The position numbers and the translations under genes were made by a program. A stretch of 64,000 nucleotides of DNA from Halomonas fontilapidosi. Lineage in GTDB: Bacteria; Pseudomonadota; Gammaproteobacteria; Pseudomonadales; Halomonadaceae. Location: positions 1 through 64,000 of the forward strand of contig NZ_JACHXQ010000008.1 of assembly GCF_014192285.1 (NCBI RefSeq), written 5' to 3'. Shown piece by piece: positions 54,524-63,121 of this stretch. The notes below the pieces were generated by a model. It did not search any database. It worked only from the letters and a program-made list of their open reading frames with translations, and had not been told where the DNA came from. How positions within the stretch are numbered: the first letter of the stretch is position 1; the number at the start of each line of letters is the position of its first letter.

Positions 54524-55063
54524 GTGAGCCACTACTGCGACCTGGCCCCCGGGCATCCGTTCCATGGGCCCTATCACGACCACGAATACGGCTTCCCGGT
54601 CGACGACGACCGCACCCTCTTCGAGCGACTGGTGCTGGAGATCAACCAGGCGGGGCTCTCCTGGCTGACCGTGCTGAAGAAGCGCGAGGCCTTCCGGGCT
54701 GCTTTCGAGGGCTTCGATATCGATCGCATTGCCGGCTATGGCGAGGCCGAGCGGGCGAGGCTGCTGGCGGATGCAAGCATCATTCGCAACCGCCTCAAGG
54801 TCGATGCCGTGATTCACAATGCCGGGGTGGCGCAGGCCCTGCAAGCCGAACACGGCAGCCTGCGCGCCTGGCTCGATCACCACCATCCGCTGGGGCATGC
54901 CGCCTGGGTGCGACTCTTCCGGCGCACCTTCCGCTTCACCGGGCCGGAGATCGTCGGCGAGTTGCTGATGAGCACCGGCTACCTGCCCGGCGCCCACCGC
55001 GACGACTGCCCGGTGCAGGCGTGCATCCTGGCCGCGGGGCCGCCCTGGACGCAGTTGAGCTGA
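54524..55063 (+). CDS. DNA-3-methyladenine glycosylase I family protein
   Basis: 179 aa Tag-like protein. HDHEYGFPVDDD, LEINQAGLSWLTVLKKRE and AAFEGFDIDRIAGYGE match E. coli Tag. The zinc-type residues are kept: an N-terminal Cys (HYCDL), a His in YHDHE, and a C-terminal His..Cys pair in AHRDDC. It excises 3-methyladenine from alkylated DNA. It starts with GTG after CCGGAG and is slightly shorter than E. coli Tag (187 aa). Confidence 0.88.
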   Translation: MSHYCDLAPGHPFHGPYHDHEYGFPVDDDRTLFERLVLEINQAGLSWLTVLKKREAFRAAFEGFDIDRIAGYGEAERARLLADASIIRNRLKVDAVIHNAGVAQALQAEHGSLRAWLDHHHPLGHAAWVRLFRRTFRFTGPEIVGELLMSTGYLPGAHRDDCPVQACILAAGPPWTQLS

Positions 55064-55136
55064 GCGCCGCCCTGGGGGAACCCTCGGCACACCGGAACGT
55101 CACAGGAAAGTCTCATCGCTGACCAAGGACCTCCTG

Positions 55137-56204
55137 ATGGACTCGATTACCCAGGCCGCCCTGGGCGCGGCAATCGGCGGCACCGTGCTCGGGCGTCGGT
55201 TGGGCCGCAAGGCGGTCCTGCTCGGCGCGGCGCTCGGCACCCTGCCCGACCTGGACGTGGTCATCGACTACGGCGATGCCGTGGCCAACGTCACCCAGCA
55301 CCGCGGCTTCTCCCACTCGCTGTTCGTGCTGGCGGGGCTAGCCATTGCCCTGGCAATGCTCTCGTGGCGCTTCGCCCCGGCCCGGGACATTTCCCTGCGT
55401 CGCTGGGGGCTGTTCTTCGGGCTCATCCTGCTGACCCATCCGCTGCTCGATACCCTGACCACCTATGGCACACAGCTGTGGTGGCCAATGGAGGTAAGAC
55501 CAACAGCCTGGCCCATCGTGTTTATCATCGACCCGCTCTACAGCCTGCCGCTGCTGGCTGGCGTGGCCGTCGCACTGATCACCGGCAAGGCGCGGCGGGC
55601 GTCTCACTGGGGACTGGCCCTCTCCTGTGCCTACCTGGTGTTCGCTGTCGGGGCCAAGCAGCTGGTCGAGGCGCGCATCGCCCCGGTGCTGGCCGAGCAG
55701 GGGCTGCAGCAGGCGCCGCGGCTGGTCCAGCCGACGCCCTTCAATACGCTGCTGTGGCGCGTCACGGTGGCCGACGGCGCGCACCACCACGAGGCCCTGG
55801 TCGGGCTGTTCGACGGCGACCGCCGCCCCGCATTGGAGACCTATGCGCGTGGCGCCGACCTTGAGCCGACGGCGCTCGACACCGCCCGCGGCCGACGACT
55901 CGACTGGTTCGCCGGCCCCTTCCTGCGCTACGAGACTCGCTACTTCGACGGCCGCGAGACCCTGGTGGCCACCGACCTGCGGCTCGGCTTCCCCGGCTTT
56001 CATCCCTTCGCCTTCACGCTGGCCACCCGCGACGACGATGGCTGGGAGCCGGTCGAAGTTTCGACGCAGCTGTCCGCTGCCACCCGCGGCAATCGGGATG
56101 CCCTATCACGGTTGGGATCGCGCATCCTCAGCCCGGAACCGGCACTATGCACCAGCGATTTCGTGCCACGCCGGTGGCTGATCAGCACGCCCGGCCAGTG
56201 CTGA
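55137..56204 (+). CDS. YdjM-like membrane-bound metal-dependent hydrolase
   Basis: 355 aa. It starts with the family pattern MDSITQAALGAAIGGTVLGRR, then LGTLPDLDVV, HRGFSHSL and THPLLDTLTTYGT, whose His and Asp residues are the proposed metal ligands. There are four to five membrane helices in the first 190 residues and then a soluble C-terminal domain. E. coli YdjM is SOS-induced; no LexA box was recognised here. Confidence 0.88.
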   Translation: MDSITQAALGAAIGGTVLGRRLGRKAVLLGAALGTLPDLDVVIDYGDAVANVTQHRGFSHSLFVLAGLAIALAMLSWRFAPARDISLRRWGLFFGLILLTHPLLDTLTTYGTQLWWPMEVRPTAWPIVFIIDPLYSLPLLAGVAVALITGKARRASHWGLALSCAYLVFAVGAKQLVEARIAPVLAEQGLQQAPRLVQPTPFNTLLWRVTVADGAHHHEALVGLFDGDRRPALETYARGADLEPTALDTARGRRLDWFAGPFLRYETRYFDGRETLVATDLRLGFPGFHPFAFTLATRDDDGWEPVEVSTQLSAATRGNRDALSRLGSRILSPEPALCTSDFVPRRWLISTPGQC

Positions 56205-56261
56205 AGACGGCTGCCGCGTCCGGCATCGCCATGTCCAGCATGTTACTGGCGTTGCGCGCGT

Positions 56262-57026
56262 TCAGGGCGCGATGCCCTGGCCGCAGCCGCGGTACTGCTC
56301 GCCGTCGATGCTCAGGGTGACCCGCGCCGGGAAGGGCTGACCGCTCATGCTGTCGAAGCAGGCCCGCGCCTCGAGGCGCAGCTCGAAGGGCGTGTCGGCC
56401 CGGCCACTGGCCAGGATCATGCGCCCCTCGGCGTTGTCCAGGGTGGTCACGCGGTAGGGCAGGGTCATCTCGCGCTCGCCATAGTCCAGCACCAGGGTCG
56501 CCTGGGGCCGGTCATTGGCCAGATTGACGATCCAGCCCGGCTCGTTGCCGCGGGCGTGGAACATGGTACCCGGCCGCTGGCGACGGGTGAGCACCTTCTG
56601 GGTCAGGTCGCGGGTGCAGTCGAGCCGCCCGGTGGCGCTCTCCACCACCGCCTCGTCACCCTTGTTCCAGAAGCTGAGCTCGCCCTGCTGGTAGCGAGCA
56701 CCGCTGGCCACCACCGCCGGCAGCAGCCGATAGGCCCCATGGGCCGACCAGAGCCGCAGCTCCTCCTCGGCCGCCGCGGTGACCAGGTCCTGGGCCGGCG
56801 TGCAGCGCCAGGCGGTGAGCGACTGAGCCTCCCCGGGAAAGAACAGCGACGGCATCAGCGGCGCGGTAGGCTGGGCCTCGGGGGTTTCCTGATCGCGGGG
56901 TGCCCCGCGATCGCTGATCTCAGGGCGCGTCGACGTGCCGTCGGGGGTGGCGGCGCAGCCGGCAAGCCACAGGGCCGTCCCCAGCAGGACGAGGGGGCGG
57001 GTGACGGAAGCGGTGTAACGAGACAT
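56262..57026 (-). CDS. Lipoprotein with MliC-like and COG3650-type domains
   Basis: 254 aa. The lipoprotein signal ends in LAGC with Cys24. Residues about 72-135 resemble MliC, the membrane-bound inhibitor of C-type lysozyme (WRCTPAQ, then SGARYQQGELSFWNKGDEA). The C-terminal part (TMFHARGNEPGWIV to MSGQPFPARVTLSIDG) is the COG3650-type domain. AAGGAG precedes the ATG. It may protect the wall against lysozyme; this is an inference. Confidence 0.8.
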   Translation of the reverse strand: MSRYTASVTRPLVLLGTALWLAGCAATPDGTSTRPEISDRGAPRDQETPEAQPTAPLMPSLFFPGEAQSLTAWRCTPAQDLVTAAAEEELRLWSAHGAYRLLPAVVASGARYQQGELSFWNKGDEAVVESATGRLDCTRDLTQKVLTRRQRPGTMFHARGNEPGWIVNLANDRPQATLVLDYGEREMTLPYRVTTLDNAEGRMILASGRADTPFELRLEARACFDSMSGQPFPARVTLSIDGEQYRGCGQGIAP

Positions 57027-57113
57027 GGCGGCTCCTTGCGTGTCGGCGATGTTCCCCGGGAGCATACCAGCCACCCTGCCCCGGCGCGCCGGCTACCGGC
57101 TCAACGCAGAGCG

Positions 57114-59420
57114 TCAGCCATGGCGTCGCCTCAGCTCCCGCGCCGCTTCGACCATGTTGGCCAGGGCCGGCGCCACTTCGGCCCAGCCACGGGTCTTGAG
57201 GCCACAGTCCGGGTTCACCCAGAGCCGCTCGACCGGGATGCGCTCGGCAGCCTTTTCCATCAGCGCCACCATCCAGGCCACCTCGGGGATGTTGGGCGAA
57301 TGGATGTCGTAGACCCCCGGCCCGATGGCGTTGGGGTAGGCGAAATCCTGGAAGGCGTCGAGCAGTTCCATCGCCGAGCGCGACGTCTCGATGGTGATCA
57401 CATCGGCGTCCAGGGCGGCAATCGACTCGATGATGTCGTTGAACTCCGCATAGCACATGTGGGTGTGGATCTGGGTCTCGTCGCGCACCCCCGAGGCGGC
57501 CAGCCGGAAGCAGGCCACCGCCCAGTCAAGGTAGCCCTGCCACTCGGCGCGGCGCAGCGGCAGTCCCTCGCGCAGCGCCGGCTCGTCGATCTGGATGGCG
57601 CGGATGCCCGCCGCCTCGAGGTCGAGGACCTCGTCGCGCAGCGCCAGGGCGAGCTGCCGGCAGGTGGTCTCGCGGGGCTGGTCGTCGCGCACGAAGGACC
57701 ACTGCAGCAGGGTCACCGGCCCCGTGAGCATGCCTTTCATCGGCCTGTCGGTGAGCGACTGGGCATATTCGCTCCAGCGCACCGTCATCGCCGCCGGGCG
57801 CACCACGTCGCCGAAGAGGATCGGCGGCTTGACGCAGCGTGTCCCGTAGCTTTGCACCCAGCCGAAGCGCGTGAAGGCGTAGCCATCGAGCTGCTCGCCG
57901 AAGTATTCGACCATGTCGTTGCGTTCAGGCTCGCCGTGCACCGGCATGTCGATGTCCAGCGCCTCCTGGCGGGCGACCGCTCGGGCGATCTCCTCACGCA
58001 TCCGGGCCTCATAGCCCTCACGCGAGAGCTCGACGGCCTTGAAGGCGCGCCGGTCGGCGCGGATCTCCGCGGTCTGGGGAAAGGAGCCGATCGTCGTGGT
58101 GGGAAACAGTGGCAGCGCGAGATGGCGCTGCTGGGCCACGGCACGCTCGGCGAAGCGATGCGCGCGCCGGGTATCGGCCGTCGTGACCCCGGCCAGCCGC
58201 TCGGCCACCTCGGGGCGATGCAGGCGAGGCGCCTCGCGACGCGACTGCAGGGCCCGGCTGGCAGCTTCCATGCGATCACGATCGGCGGCGCCGGCGCGGC
58301 CGTCCAGCAGGCGCGCCAGGGTGGCCGTCTCATCGAGCTTCTGCCGAGCGAAGGCCAGCCAGCTTCTGAGCTCGGCATCCAGCGTGGTCTCGGCGGCCAG
58401 GTCCACCGGCACATGCAGCAGCGAGCAGCTCGTGGCGATCCACAACCGTTCGCCTAGGCGCATGCGCGCCGTGGCCAGGCATTCTCGCAGCAGGGCCAGG
58501 TCGGCTCGCCAGACGTTGCGCCCGTCGATGGCCCCCACCGAGAGCACCTTGTGGGGCAGCAGGCGATCCAGCACCGCCTCCAGCTGCGCCGGGGCACGCA
58601 CCACGTCGATGTGCAGACCATCCACCGGCAGGCCCACCGCCAGCGAGAGGTTGTTGCCCAGACCGCCGAAGGGGCTGGCCAGCAGCAGCTTGACCGGGGT
58701 GGCCTGCAGCCGATGGTAGGCGCGCTCGTAGGCCTGCCGCCAGGCCAGGGGAAGGTCCTGCACCAGGGCCGGCTCGTCGAGCTGGACCCACTCGACGCCC
58801 TGCCCGGCCAGCCGCTCCAGCACCTCGGCATAGACATCGAGGACACCCTCGAGCAGCGAAAGCCGGTCGACATCGTCGCCGGCCTCGCCGCGCTCCTTGC
58901 CCAGCCACAGCCAGGTCAGCGGGCCGGTCAGGGCTACCTTGACCGGATGGCCGGCGGCCCGGGCCTCATCCACCTGGTTGAAGAGGCGTGTACTCGCCAG
59001 GCGAAAGGTCTGGCCAGCGTGCAGCTCAGGGACCAGATAGTGATAGTTGGTATCGAAGTACTTGGTCATCTCGCAGGCCGCGGCCGGCTCGCCACTGGGG
59101 GCCCGCCCCCTGGCCATGCGGAAGGCGGTGTCCAGTGAGACTTCGCCGCTTGCCACCTCCTGCTCGGCCGCGAAGCGCTCCGGCACCGCCCCCAGCAGCA
59201 CCGAGACATCGAGCACCTGATCGTAGAAGGCGAAGTCCCCCACCGTCACCAGGTCGAGCCCGGCCTCGCGCTGGGCCGCCCAGTTCGCGAGGCGCAGTGC
59301 GCGCCCGGTGGCCTCCAGGGCCTCGCGGTCGATGTCGCCCTGCCAGTAAGCCTCGGTGGCACGCTTCAGTTCGCGATCCGCGCCGACGCGCGGATAGCCG
59401 ATGACATGAGCCAGCGTCAT
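57114..59420 (-). CDS. metE: Cobalamin-independent methionine synthase MetE
   Basis: 768 aa, full length. It methylates homocysteine with 5-methyltetrahydropteroyl-triglutamate. The zinc ligands are in HTHMCY (His, Cys), ITIETSRS (Glu) and WVNPDCGLK (Cys). The N-terminal barrel starts [14 protein letters not shown]. It is divergent from metR, its usual activator. Confidence 0.97.
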   Translation of the reverse strand: MTLAHVIGYPRVGADRELKRATEAYWQGDIDREALEATGRALRLANWAAQREAGLDLVTVGDFAFYDQVLDVSVLLGAVPERFAAEQEVASGEVSLDTAFRMARGRAPSGEPAAACEMTKYFDTNYHYLVPELHAGQTFRLASTRLFNQVDEARAAGHPVKVALTGPLTWLWLGKERGEAGDDVDRLSLLEGVLDVYAEVLERLAGQGVEWVQLDEPALVQDLPLAWRQAYERAYHRLQATPVKLLLASPFGGLGNNLSLAVGLPVDGLHIDVVRAPAQLEAVLDRLLPHKVLSVGAIDGRNVWRADLALLRECLATARMRLGERLWIATSCSLLHVPVDLAAETTLDAELRSWLAFARQKLDETATLARLLDGRAGAADRDRMEAASRALQSRREAPRLHRPEVAERLAGVTTADTRRAHRFAERAVAQQRHLALPLFPTTTIGSFPQTAEIRADRRAFKAVELSREGYEARMREEIARAVARQEALDIDMPVHGEPERNDMVEYFGEQLDGYAFTRFGWVQSYGTRCVKPPILFGDVVRPAAMTVRWSEYAQSLTDRPMKGMLTGPVTLLQWSFVRDDQPRETTCRQLALALRDEVLDLEAAGIRAIQIDEPALREGLPLRRAEWQGYLDWAVACFRLAASGVRDETQIHTHMCYAEFNDIIESIAALDADVITIETSRSAMELLDAFQDFAYPNAIGPGVYDIHSPNIPEVAWMVALMEKAAERIPVERLWVNPDCGLKTRGWAEVAPALANMVEAARELRRRHG

Positions 59421-59523
59421 GATGACGTCCCTTCTGCATGAATGATGCCGGGAAGTCTCGCTGGCCCTCCGATGTGAATCAAACTAAACTTATTAATCTT
59501 GAAGATGAATCAGGCTCACTCGA
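59421..59523. promoter_or_regulatory. metE-metR divergent control region
   Basis: 103 bp, AT-rich in its right half (59475-59515). TGAA half sites occur (for example in TGAATCAAAC and TTGAAGATGAATCA), but no complete MetR box of the form TGAA-N5-TTCA was found. MetR control of both genes is expected from the arrangement only. Confidence 0.45.
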
Positions 59524-60438
59524 ATGCTCGAACTCCGTCACCTGCGCACCCTGGTCGCCCTGCGCGATGCCGGCTCCCTGGTGGAGGCCGCTGAACGCGT
59601 CCACCTGACCCAGTCGGCCCTCTCTCACCAGATCAAGGACCTGGAGGAGCGCCTGGGCAGCCCGCTGTTCCTGCGCAAGTCCAAGCCGGTGGAATTCACC
59701 CGGGCCGGCACGCGCCTGCTGACCCTGGCCGAGCAGATCCTGCCTCTGGTGCGCATGGCCGAGCGCGACCTGGCCCGACTGGCCGGCAACGAGCAGGGGC
59801 GGCTGCACATGGCCATCGAGTGCCACAGCTGCTTCCAGTGGCTGATGCCCACCATCGACCACTTTCGCGACCACTGGCCGGAGGTGGAGATCGACATCCC
59901 CGGCGGCCATCACTTCGACCCCCTACCGGCGCTGGCCCGTGAACAGCTCGACCTGGTGATCACCGCCGACCCTCAGCCGCTGCCCGGCATCCACTACGAG
60001 CCGCTGTTCCGCTATGAGGGCCTGCTGGCCGTGGCTCGCCAGCATCCCCTGGCGGGGCGCCCCTTCGTCACCCCCGAGGAACTGGCCGAGGAGACCCTGA
60101 TCACCTATCCGGTGGAACATGCCCGGCTGGACGTTTTCACCCAGTTCCTTGACCCCGCCGGGGTGCGGCCGAAGGAGGTCCGCACCGCCGAGCTGACGAT
60201 CATGATGATGCAGCTGGTGGCCAGTGGACGCGGCGTCTGCGCCCTGCCCAACTGGGCTCTCACCGAGTACCTGGAGCGAGACTACGTCAAGGCCGTGGCG
60301 CTGGGCGAGAAGGGAGTGTGGAGCACGCTGTTCGCGGCCATCCGCGAGGAGACCCGCGGCGCGCCCTGGATGGAGGACTTCCTGCGCACCGCCCGGGAGA
60401 CCTCCTTCGCGGTACTGGAAGGGATCAGGCCCGCGTAG
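59524..60438 (+). CDS. metR: LysR-type regulator MetR
   Basis: 304 aa LysR-family activator. The helix-turn-helix lies in residues 16-60 (LVEAAERVHLTQSALSHQIK), and the effector-binding domain contains IECHSCFQWLMPTI, as in MetR proteins, which respond to homocysteine. It is divergent from metE. Its last 14 bp overlap the end of the convergent histidine kinase gene. Confidence 0.94.
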   Translation: MLELRHLRTLVALRDAGSLVEAAERVHLTQSALSHQIKDLEERLGSPLFLRKSKPVEFTRAGTRLLTLAEQILPLVRMAERDLARLAGNEQGRLHMAIECHSCFQWLMPTIDHFRDHWPEVEIDIPGGHHFDPLPALAREQLDLVITADPQPLPGIHYEPLFRYEGLLAVARQHPLAGRPFVTPEELAEETLITYPVEHARLDVFTQFLDPAGVRPKEVRTAELTIMMMQLVASGRGVCALPNWALTEYLERDYVKAVALGEKGVWSTLFAAIREETRGAPWMEDFLRTARETSFAVLEGIRPA

Positions 60439-62044
60439 CGTTGCGCCGCGGCAGCAGCAGGGTGAAACGCGCGCCGCCAAGCGCGACGCTGGCATCCACC
60501 ATCACGCTGCCGCCGTGCCATGCCATGACCTTCTGCACGATGGAGAGCCCCAGGCCATAGCCCCCGGAGCGGCGGGCGCGGCTGTCGTCCAGGCGAGCGA
60601 AGGGTTTGAAGACTTCGCTGCGCGCCGCCTCGGGGATACCGGGGCCGTCGTCCTCCACGTCCAGGCGCACCAGCCGGGGTTCGCTTTGCAGGCGGATCAC
60701 GACTCGACCATGGGCATGGCGACAGGCGTTGGCCACCAGGTTCTGCAGCGCCCGTTGCAGGTAGCGCGGCTCCGCCTGGACCTCCACCTCCGGCCCCTCG
60801 TCAAGCGCGATGTGGATATCGCGATGCAGCGGCCGCAGCGCCTCGATGACCCGCTCGGCCATGGCGCGACAATCGACCAGCGAGGTCTCGAATTCGGCAC
60901 CGTTGGCCGTCTCGCTGCCCAGTCGGGCATAGGTGAGGATCTCGTCGATCAGCTCGTCGAGCTCGGTGATGTCGCCATCGACGCCCTCCAGCTGACGCCG
61001 GATCGCCGGGTCGTCGGTCATGTCCTCGACCATCTGTACCGCGAAACGAATGCGCGCCACCGGGGTGCGCAGCTCGTGAGAGACGGCGCGAATCATGTCC
61101 TGCTGGGCGCGCAGCAGCGACTGTACCTGGGTGGCCATGCCGTTGAAGGCCATCCCCAGGCGCCCCAGGAAGTCGCCGCTCTCGACCTTGACGCGGGTAT
61201 CCAGGCGGCCGCCGGCAATGCGCGTCGCCGCCAGCTCCAGTCGCGCCATGCGGGCCTCCACGCCGCGCACGATGAGGTAGATGATCGCTGCCAGCACGCC
61301 GAGCAGCAGCACCAGCAGCAGCAGCAGCAGCGAGACCGGCAGCGGCTCGAAGGCCTTCACCGGGCCGATGGCCAGCCAGCGAGGCTGCGCCTCGCTGCCG
61401 GGCAGCAGACGATACATCGCCATCGACCAGCGCCCGGGCAGCAGACGGATCACCACCTCGCCCTCGGCCAGGCGCGCCAGCTGGCGAGCGTCCAGCCCCT
61501 CGGGCGGGGCGTCGCTCAGCTGCAGGGGAATGCCCTCGCCGGTGACCCGCGCGAGCCGGGCCTGTTGCGCGCCGTCGTCCGGCACCCGGATCAGCCACTC
61601 GGCGAGCAGTTCGGTGAGCCCGCGCAGCTGCTGTTCGCTGAGACTCGCCAGATCGACCTCCAGCAGCTGCTCGCCACTGGGCAGCAGGCGCTGCAGGCGC
61701 CAGCCATGCTCGCCTCGCGGCATGACCAGGACGCGGCCGCGCTCGAGGCGCGAGCGGGAAAAGTAGTTCAGGGACAGGTCATCAACCGATACCAGCCGCA
61801 GGGTCATGTCGAGCTGCTCGGCGCGGCTCGCCAGCCAGGCCTGGCGCCCGGCCTCGGGCAGCGCATCAACCCAGGCGGTCAGCACCCGCATGGGCGGGTC
61901 GACCAGCTGCTCGCGATAGTGCTCGCGGCGCACCTGGTCGACCATGGCCAGCCCCAGCAGGGCCAGCCCGAAGGTCAGCAGCAGCGCCAGCGCAAGCAGC
62001 ACATAGACGCGCAGGAAGGTGCTGTCGGCCAGAGTCCGACGCAT
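60425..62044 (-). CDS. Sensor histidine kinase, RstB-like
   Basis: 539 aa. Two membrane helices (about 10-34 and 240-262) flank a periplasmic sensor of about 200 residues. HAMP (about 262-315) follows, then the phosphorylated His323 in SHELRTPVARIR, the N box NLVANACRHA, and the G boxes DDGPGIP and GYGLGLSIVQKV. The kinase order resembles RstB. It lies 2 bp after its response regulator. Its 3' end overlaps convergent metR by 14 bp. Confidence 0.92.
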   Translation of the reverse strand: MRRTLADSTFLRVYVLLALALLLTFGLALLGLAMVDQVRREHYREQLVDPPMRVLTAWVDALPEAGRQAWLASRAEQLDMTLRLVSVDDLSLNYFSRSRLERGRVLVMPRGEHGWRLQRLLPSGEQLLEVDLASLSEQQLRGLTELLAEWLIRVPDDGAQQARLARVTGEGIPLQLSDAPPEGLDARQLARLAEGEVVIRLLPGRWSMAMYRLLPGSEAQPRWLAIGPVKAFEPLPVSLLLLLLVLLLGVLAAIIYLIVRGVEARMARLELAATRIAGGRLDTRVKVESGDFLGRLGMAFNGMATQVQSLLRAQQDMIRAVSHELRTPVARIRFAVQMVEDMTDDPAIRRQLEGVDGDITELDELIDEILTYARLGSETANGAEFETSLVDCRAMAERVIEALRPLHRDIHIALDEGPEVEVQAEPRYLQRALQNLVANACRHAHGRVVIRLQSEPRLVRLDVEDDGPGIPEAARSEVFKPFARLDDSRARRSGGYGLGLSIVQKVMAWHGGSVMVDASVALGGARFTLLLPRRNATRA

Positions 62045-62046
62045 GC

Positions 62047-62772
62047 TCAGCCATCCTTGACGAAGAGGTAGCCCTTGCTACGCACCGTCTTGATGCGGTG
62101 CGGCTGGTTGGGATCGTCGCCAATCTTGGGGCGAATGCGCGAGACGCGAACGTCGATGGAGCGATCCTGACCGTCGTACTTGATGCCGCGCAGGCGGTCG
62201 AAGATCTCTTCGCGGGTCAGAACTCGGCCGGCGTTGCTGGCCAGCAGCCACAGCAGGTCGAACTCGGCACTCGTCAGGTCGATGCGCTGGCCATCCAGCC
62301 AGGCCTCGCGGGTGGCGTTGTCGATCACCAGATCGGAGAAGGTCAGGCGCGTCTCCCCGCCGGCCTCGATCGGCTCCGCGCGCCTCAGCAGGGCACGCAT
62401 GCGTGCCAGCAGCACCCGCGGCTGCACCGGCTTGGGCACATAGTCGTCGGCGCCCATTTCCAGGCCCAGCACCTGGTCCATGTCATCGGTACGGGCGGTG
62501 AGCATCATGATCGGGCCGGCGTATTCGCTGCGCACCCGGCGGCAGATCGACAGACCATCCTCGCCCGGCAGCATCAGGTCGAGGATCACCAGGTCCGGTT
62601 GCAGGGAGAGAATCCGTTCCACCCCACGGGCACCATCGGCCTCGACCGTGACCCGGAAGCCGTTGGCCTCCAGATAGTCGCGGGTCAGGCCGGCCAGCCG
62701 CTCGTCATCCTCGATGATCAGCACATGATCCTGTTCCTGGGCTTGCAAGCTGTCGTCCATCCTCTGTTCCAT
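62047..62772 (-). CDS. OmpR-family response regulator, RstA-like
   Basis: 241 aa. The receiver domain has the acidic pair in IIEDDERL, phosphorylated Asp65 (LVILDLMLPGEDG) and the Lys in DDYVPKPV. The C-terminal winged helix reads LTSAEFDLLWLLASNAG to DVRVSRIRPKIGDD. It partners the kinase encoded 2 bp downstream. The start is uncertain: ATGs at 62772 and 62760 both fit. Confidence 0.92.
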   Translation of the reverse strand: MEQRMDDSLQAQEQDHVLIIEDDERLAGLTRDYLEANGFRVTVEADGARGVERILSLQPDLVILDLMLPGEDGLSICRRVRSEYAGPIMMLTARTDDMDQVLGLEMGADDYVPKPVQPRVLLARMRALLRRAEPIEAGGETRLTFSDLVIDNATREAWLDGQRIDLTSAEFDLLWLLASNAGRVLTREEIFDRLRGIKYDGQDRSIDVRVSRIRPKIGDDPNQPHRIKTVRSKGYLFVKDG

Positions 62773-62893
62773 CCTGACGGGCAGGTGAGCGGTCGCGGGG
62801 CTCCCGTGCGCGGGAGACAAGGTTAATGGCTAAAGGATACCCGAAATCCGTCACTGCGCCTTCCCGTCGCCATACGACGACACTGAATGTCTC

Positions 62894-62917
62894 CCAGGCC
62901 CCACGACAGGGGCCTGG
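62894..62917. terminator. Hairpin in the regulator/nrdA gap
   Basis: CCAGGCCCC and GGGGCCTGG form a 9-bp stem with a 6-nt loop. There is no T-run. It could insulate the two divergent promoters or be a structural element. Confidence 0.4.
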
Positions 62918-62964
62918 CGACGGGTACCATTCTGTCCCACGGATGGCCACAGACGGTCCACAAC

Positions 62965-62973
62965 TTATCCACT
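62965..62973 (+). promoter_or_regulatory. DnaA-like box upstream of nrdA
   Basis: TTATCCACT matches the DnaA 9-mer TTATCCACA at eight positions. DnaA control of nrdAB is known in E. coli. The site is 17 bp before the first NrdR box. Confidence 0.5.
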
Positions 62974-62989
62974 TGATGGACCCCGGAAA

Positions 62990-63005
62990 GCACACTATCT
63001 TGTGT
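62990..63005 (+). promoter_or_regulatory. NrdR box 1 of nrdA
   Basis: GCACACTATCTTGTGT matches 14 of 16 positions of the NrdR consensus ACACWATATMTWGTGT. NrdR represses ribonucleotide reductase genes when bound to ATP/dATP. Confidence 0.75.
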
Positions 63006-63020
63006 CTCGGTCTGGCACGG

Positions 63021-63036
63021 ATACTACATCGTGTGC
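63021..63036 (-). promoter_or_regulatory. NrdR box 2 of nrdA
   Basis: The minus strand reads GCACACGATGTAGTAT, 11 of 16 matches. It is separated from box 1 by 15 bp, so the centres are 31 bp apart (three helical turns), the spacing typical of NrdR pairs. Confidence 0.65.
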
Positions 63037-63121
63037 CTTAGCAATCGAGACCATGCCTGTCAACCGTCGCCACAAAGGCGGCCTGCGGCCATTCGAACCA
63101 CCAGTCAGGGACTCCGGCGCC

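Larger units (their letters stand above)
62773..63121. promoter_or_regulatory. 349-bp divergent region between the response regulator and nrdA
   Basis: It holds, left to right, the leader of the response regulator gene (a TATCCT -10-like element on the minus strand near 62840), a 9-bp hairpin at 62894-62917, a DnaA-like box, two NrdR boxes and the nrdA leader. No credible protein-coding gene was found in it. Confidence 0.8.

Noticed and set aside
59421..59523. Complete MetR or MetJ operator between metE and metR
   Set aside because: Only scattered TGAA half sites were found. No TGAA-N5-TTCA or tandem AGACGTCT pattern is present.
56556..62071. Long rightward open frames opposite metE and the histidine kinase (over 600 codons each)
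   Set aside because: They lie fully antisense to well-supported genes and show no motifs.
62826..63041. 71-codon rightward frame upstream of nrdA
   Set aside because: It runs through the DnaA-like and NrdR sites, has no conserved motif, and its stop falls in the nrdA leader.
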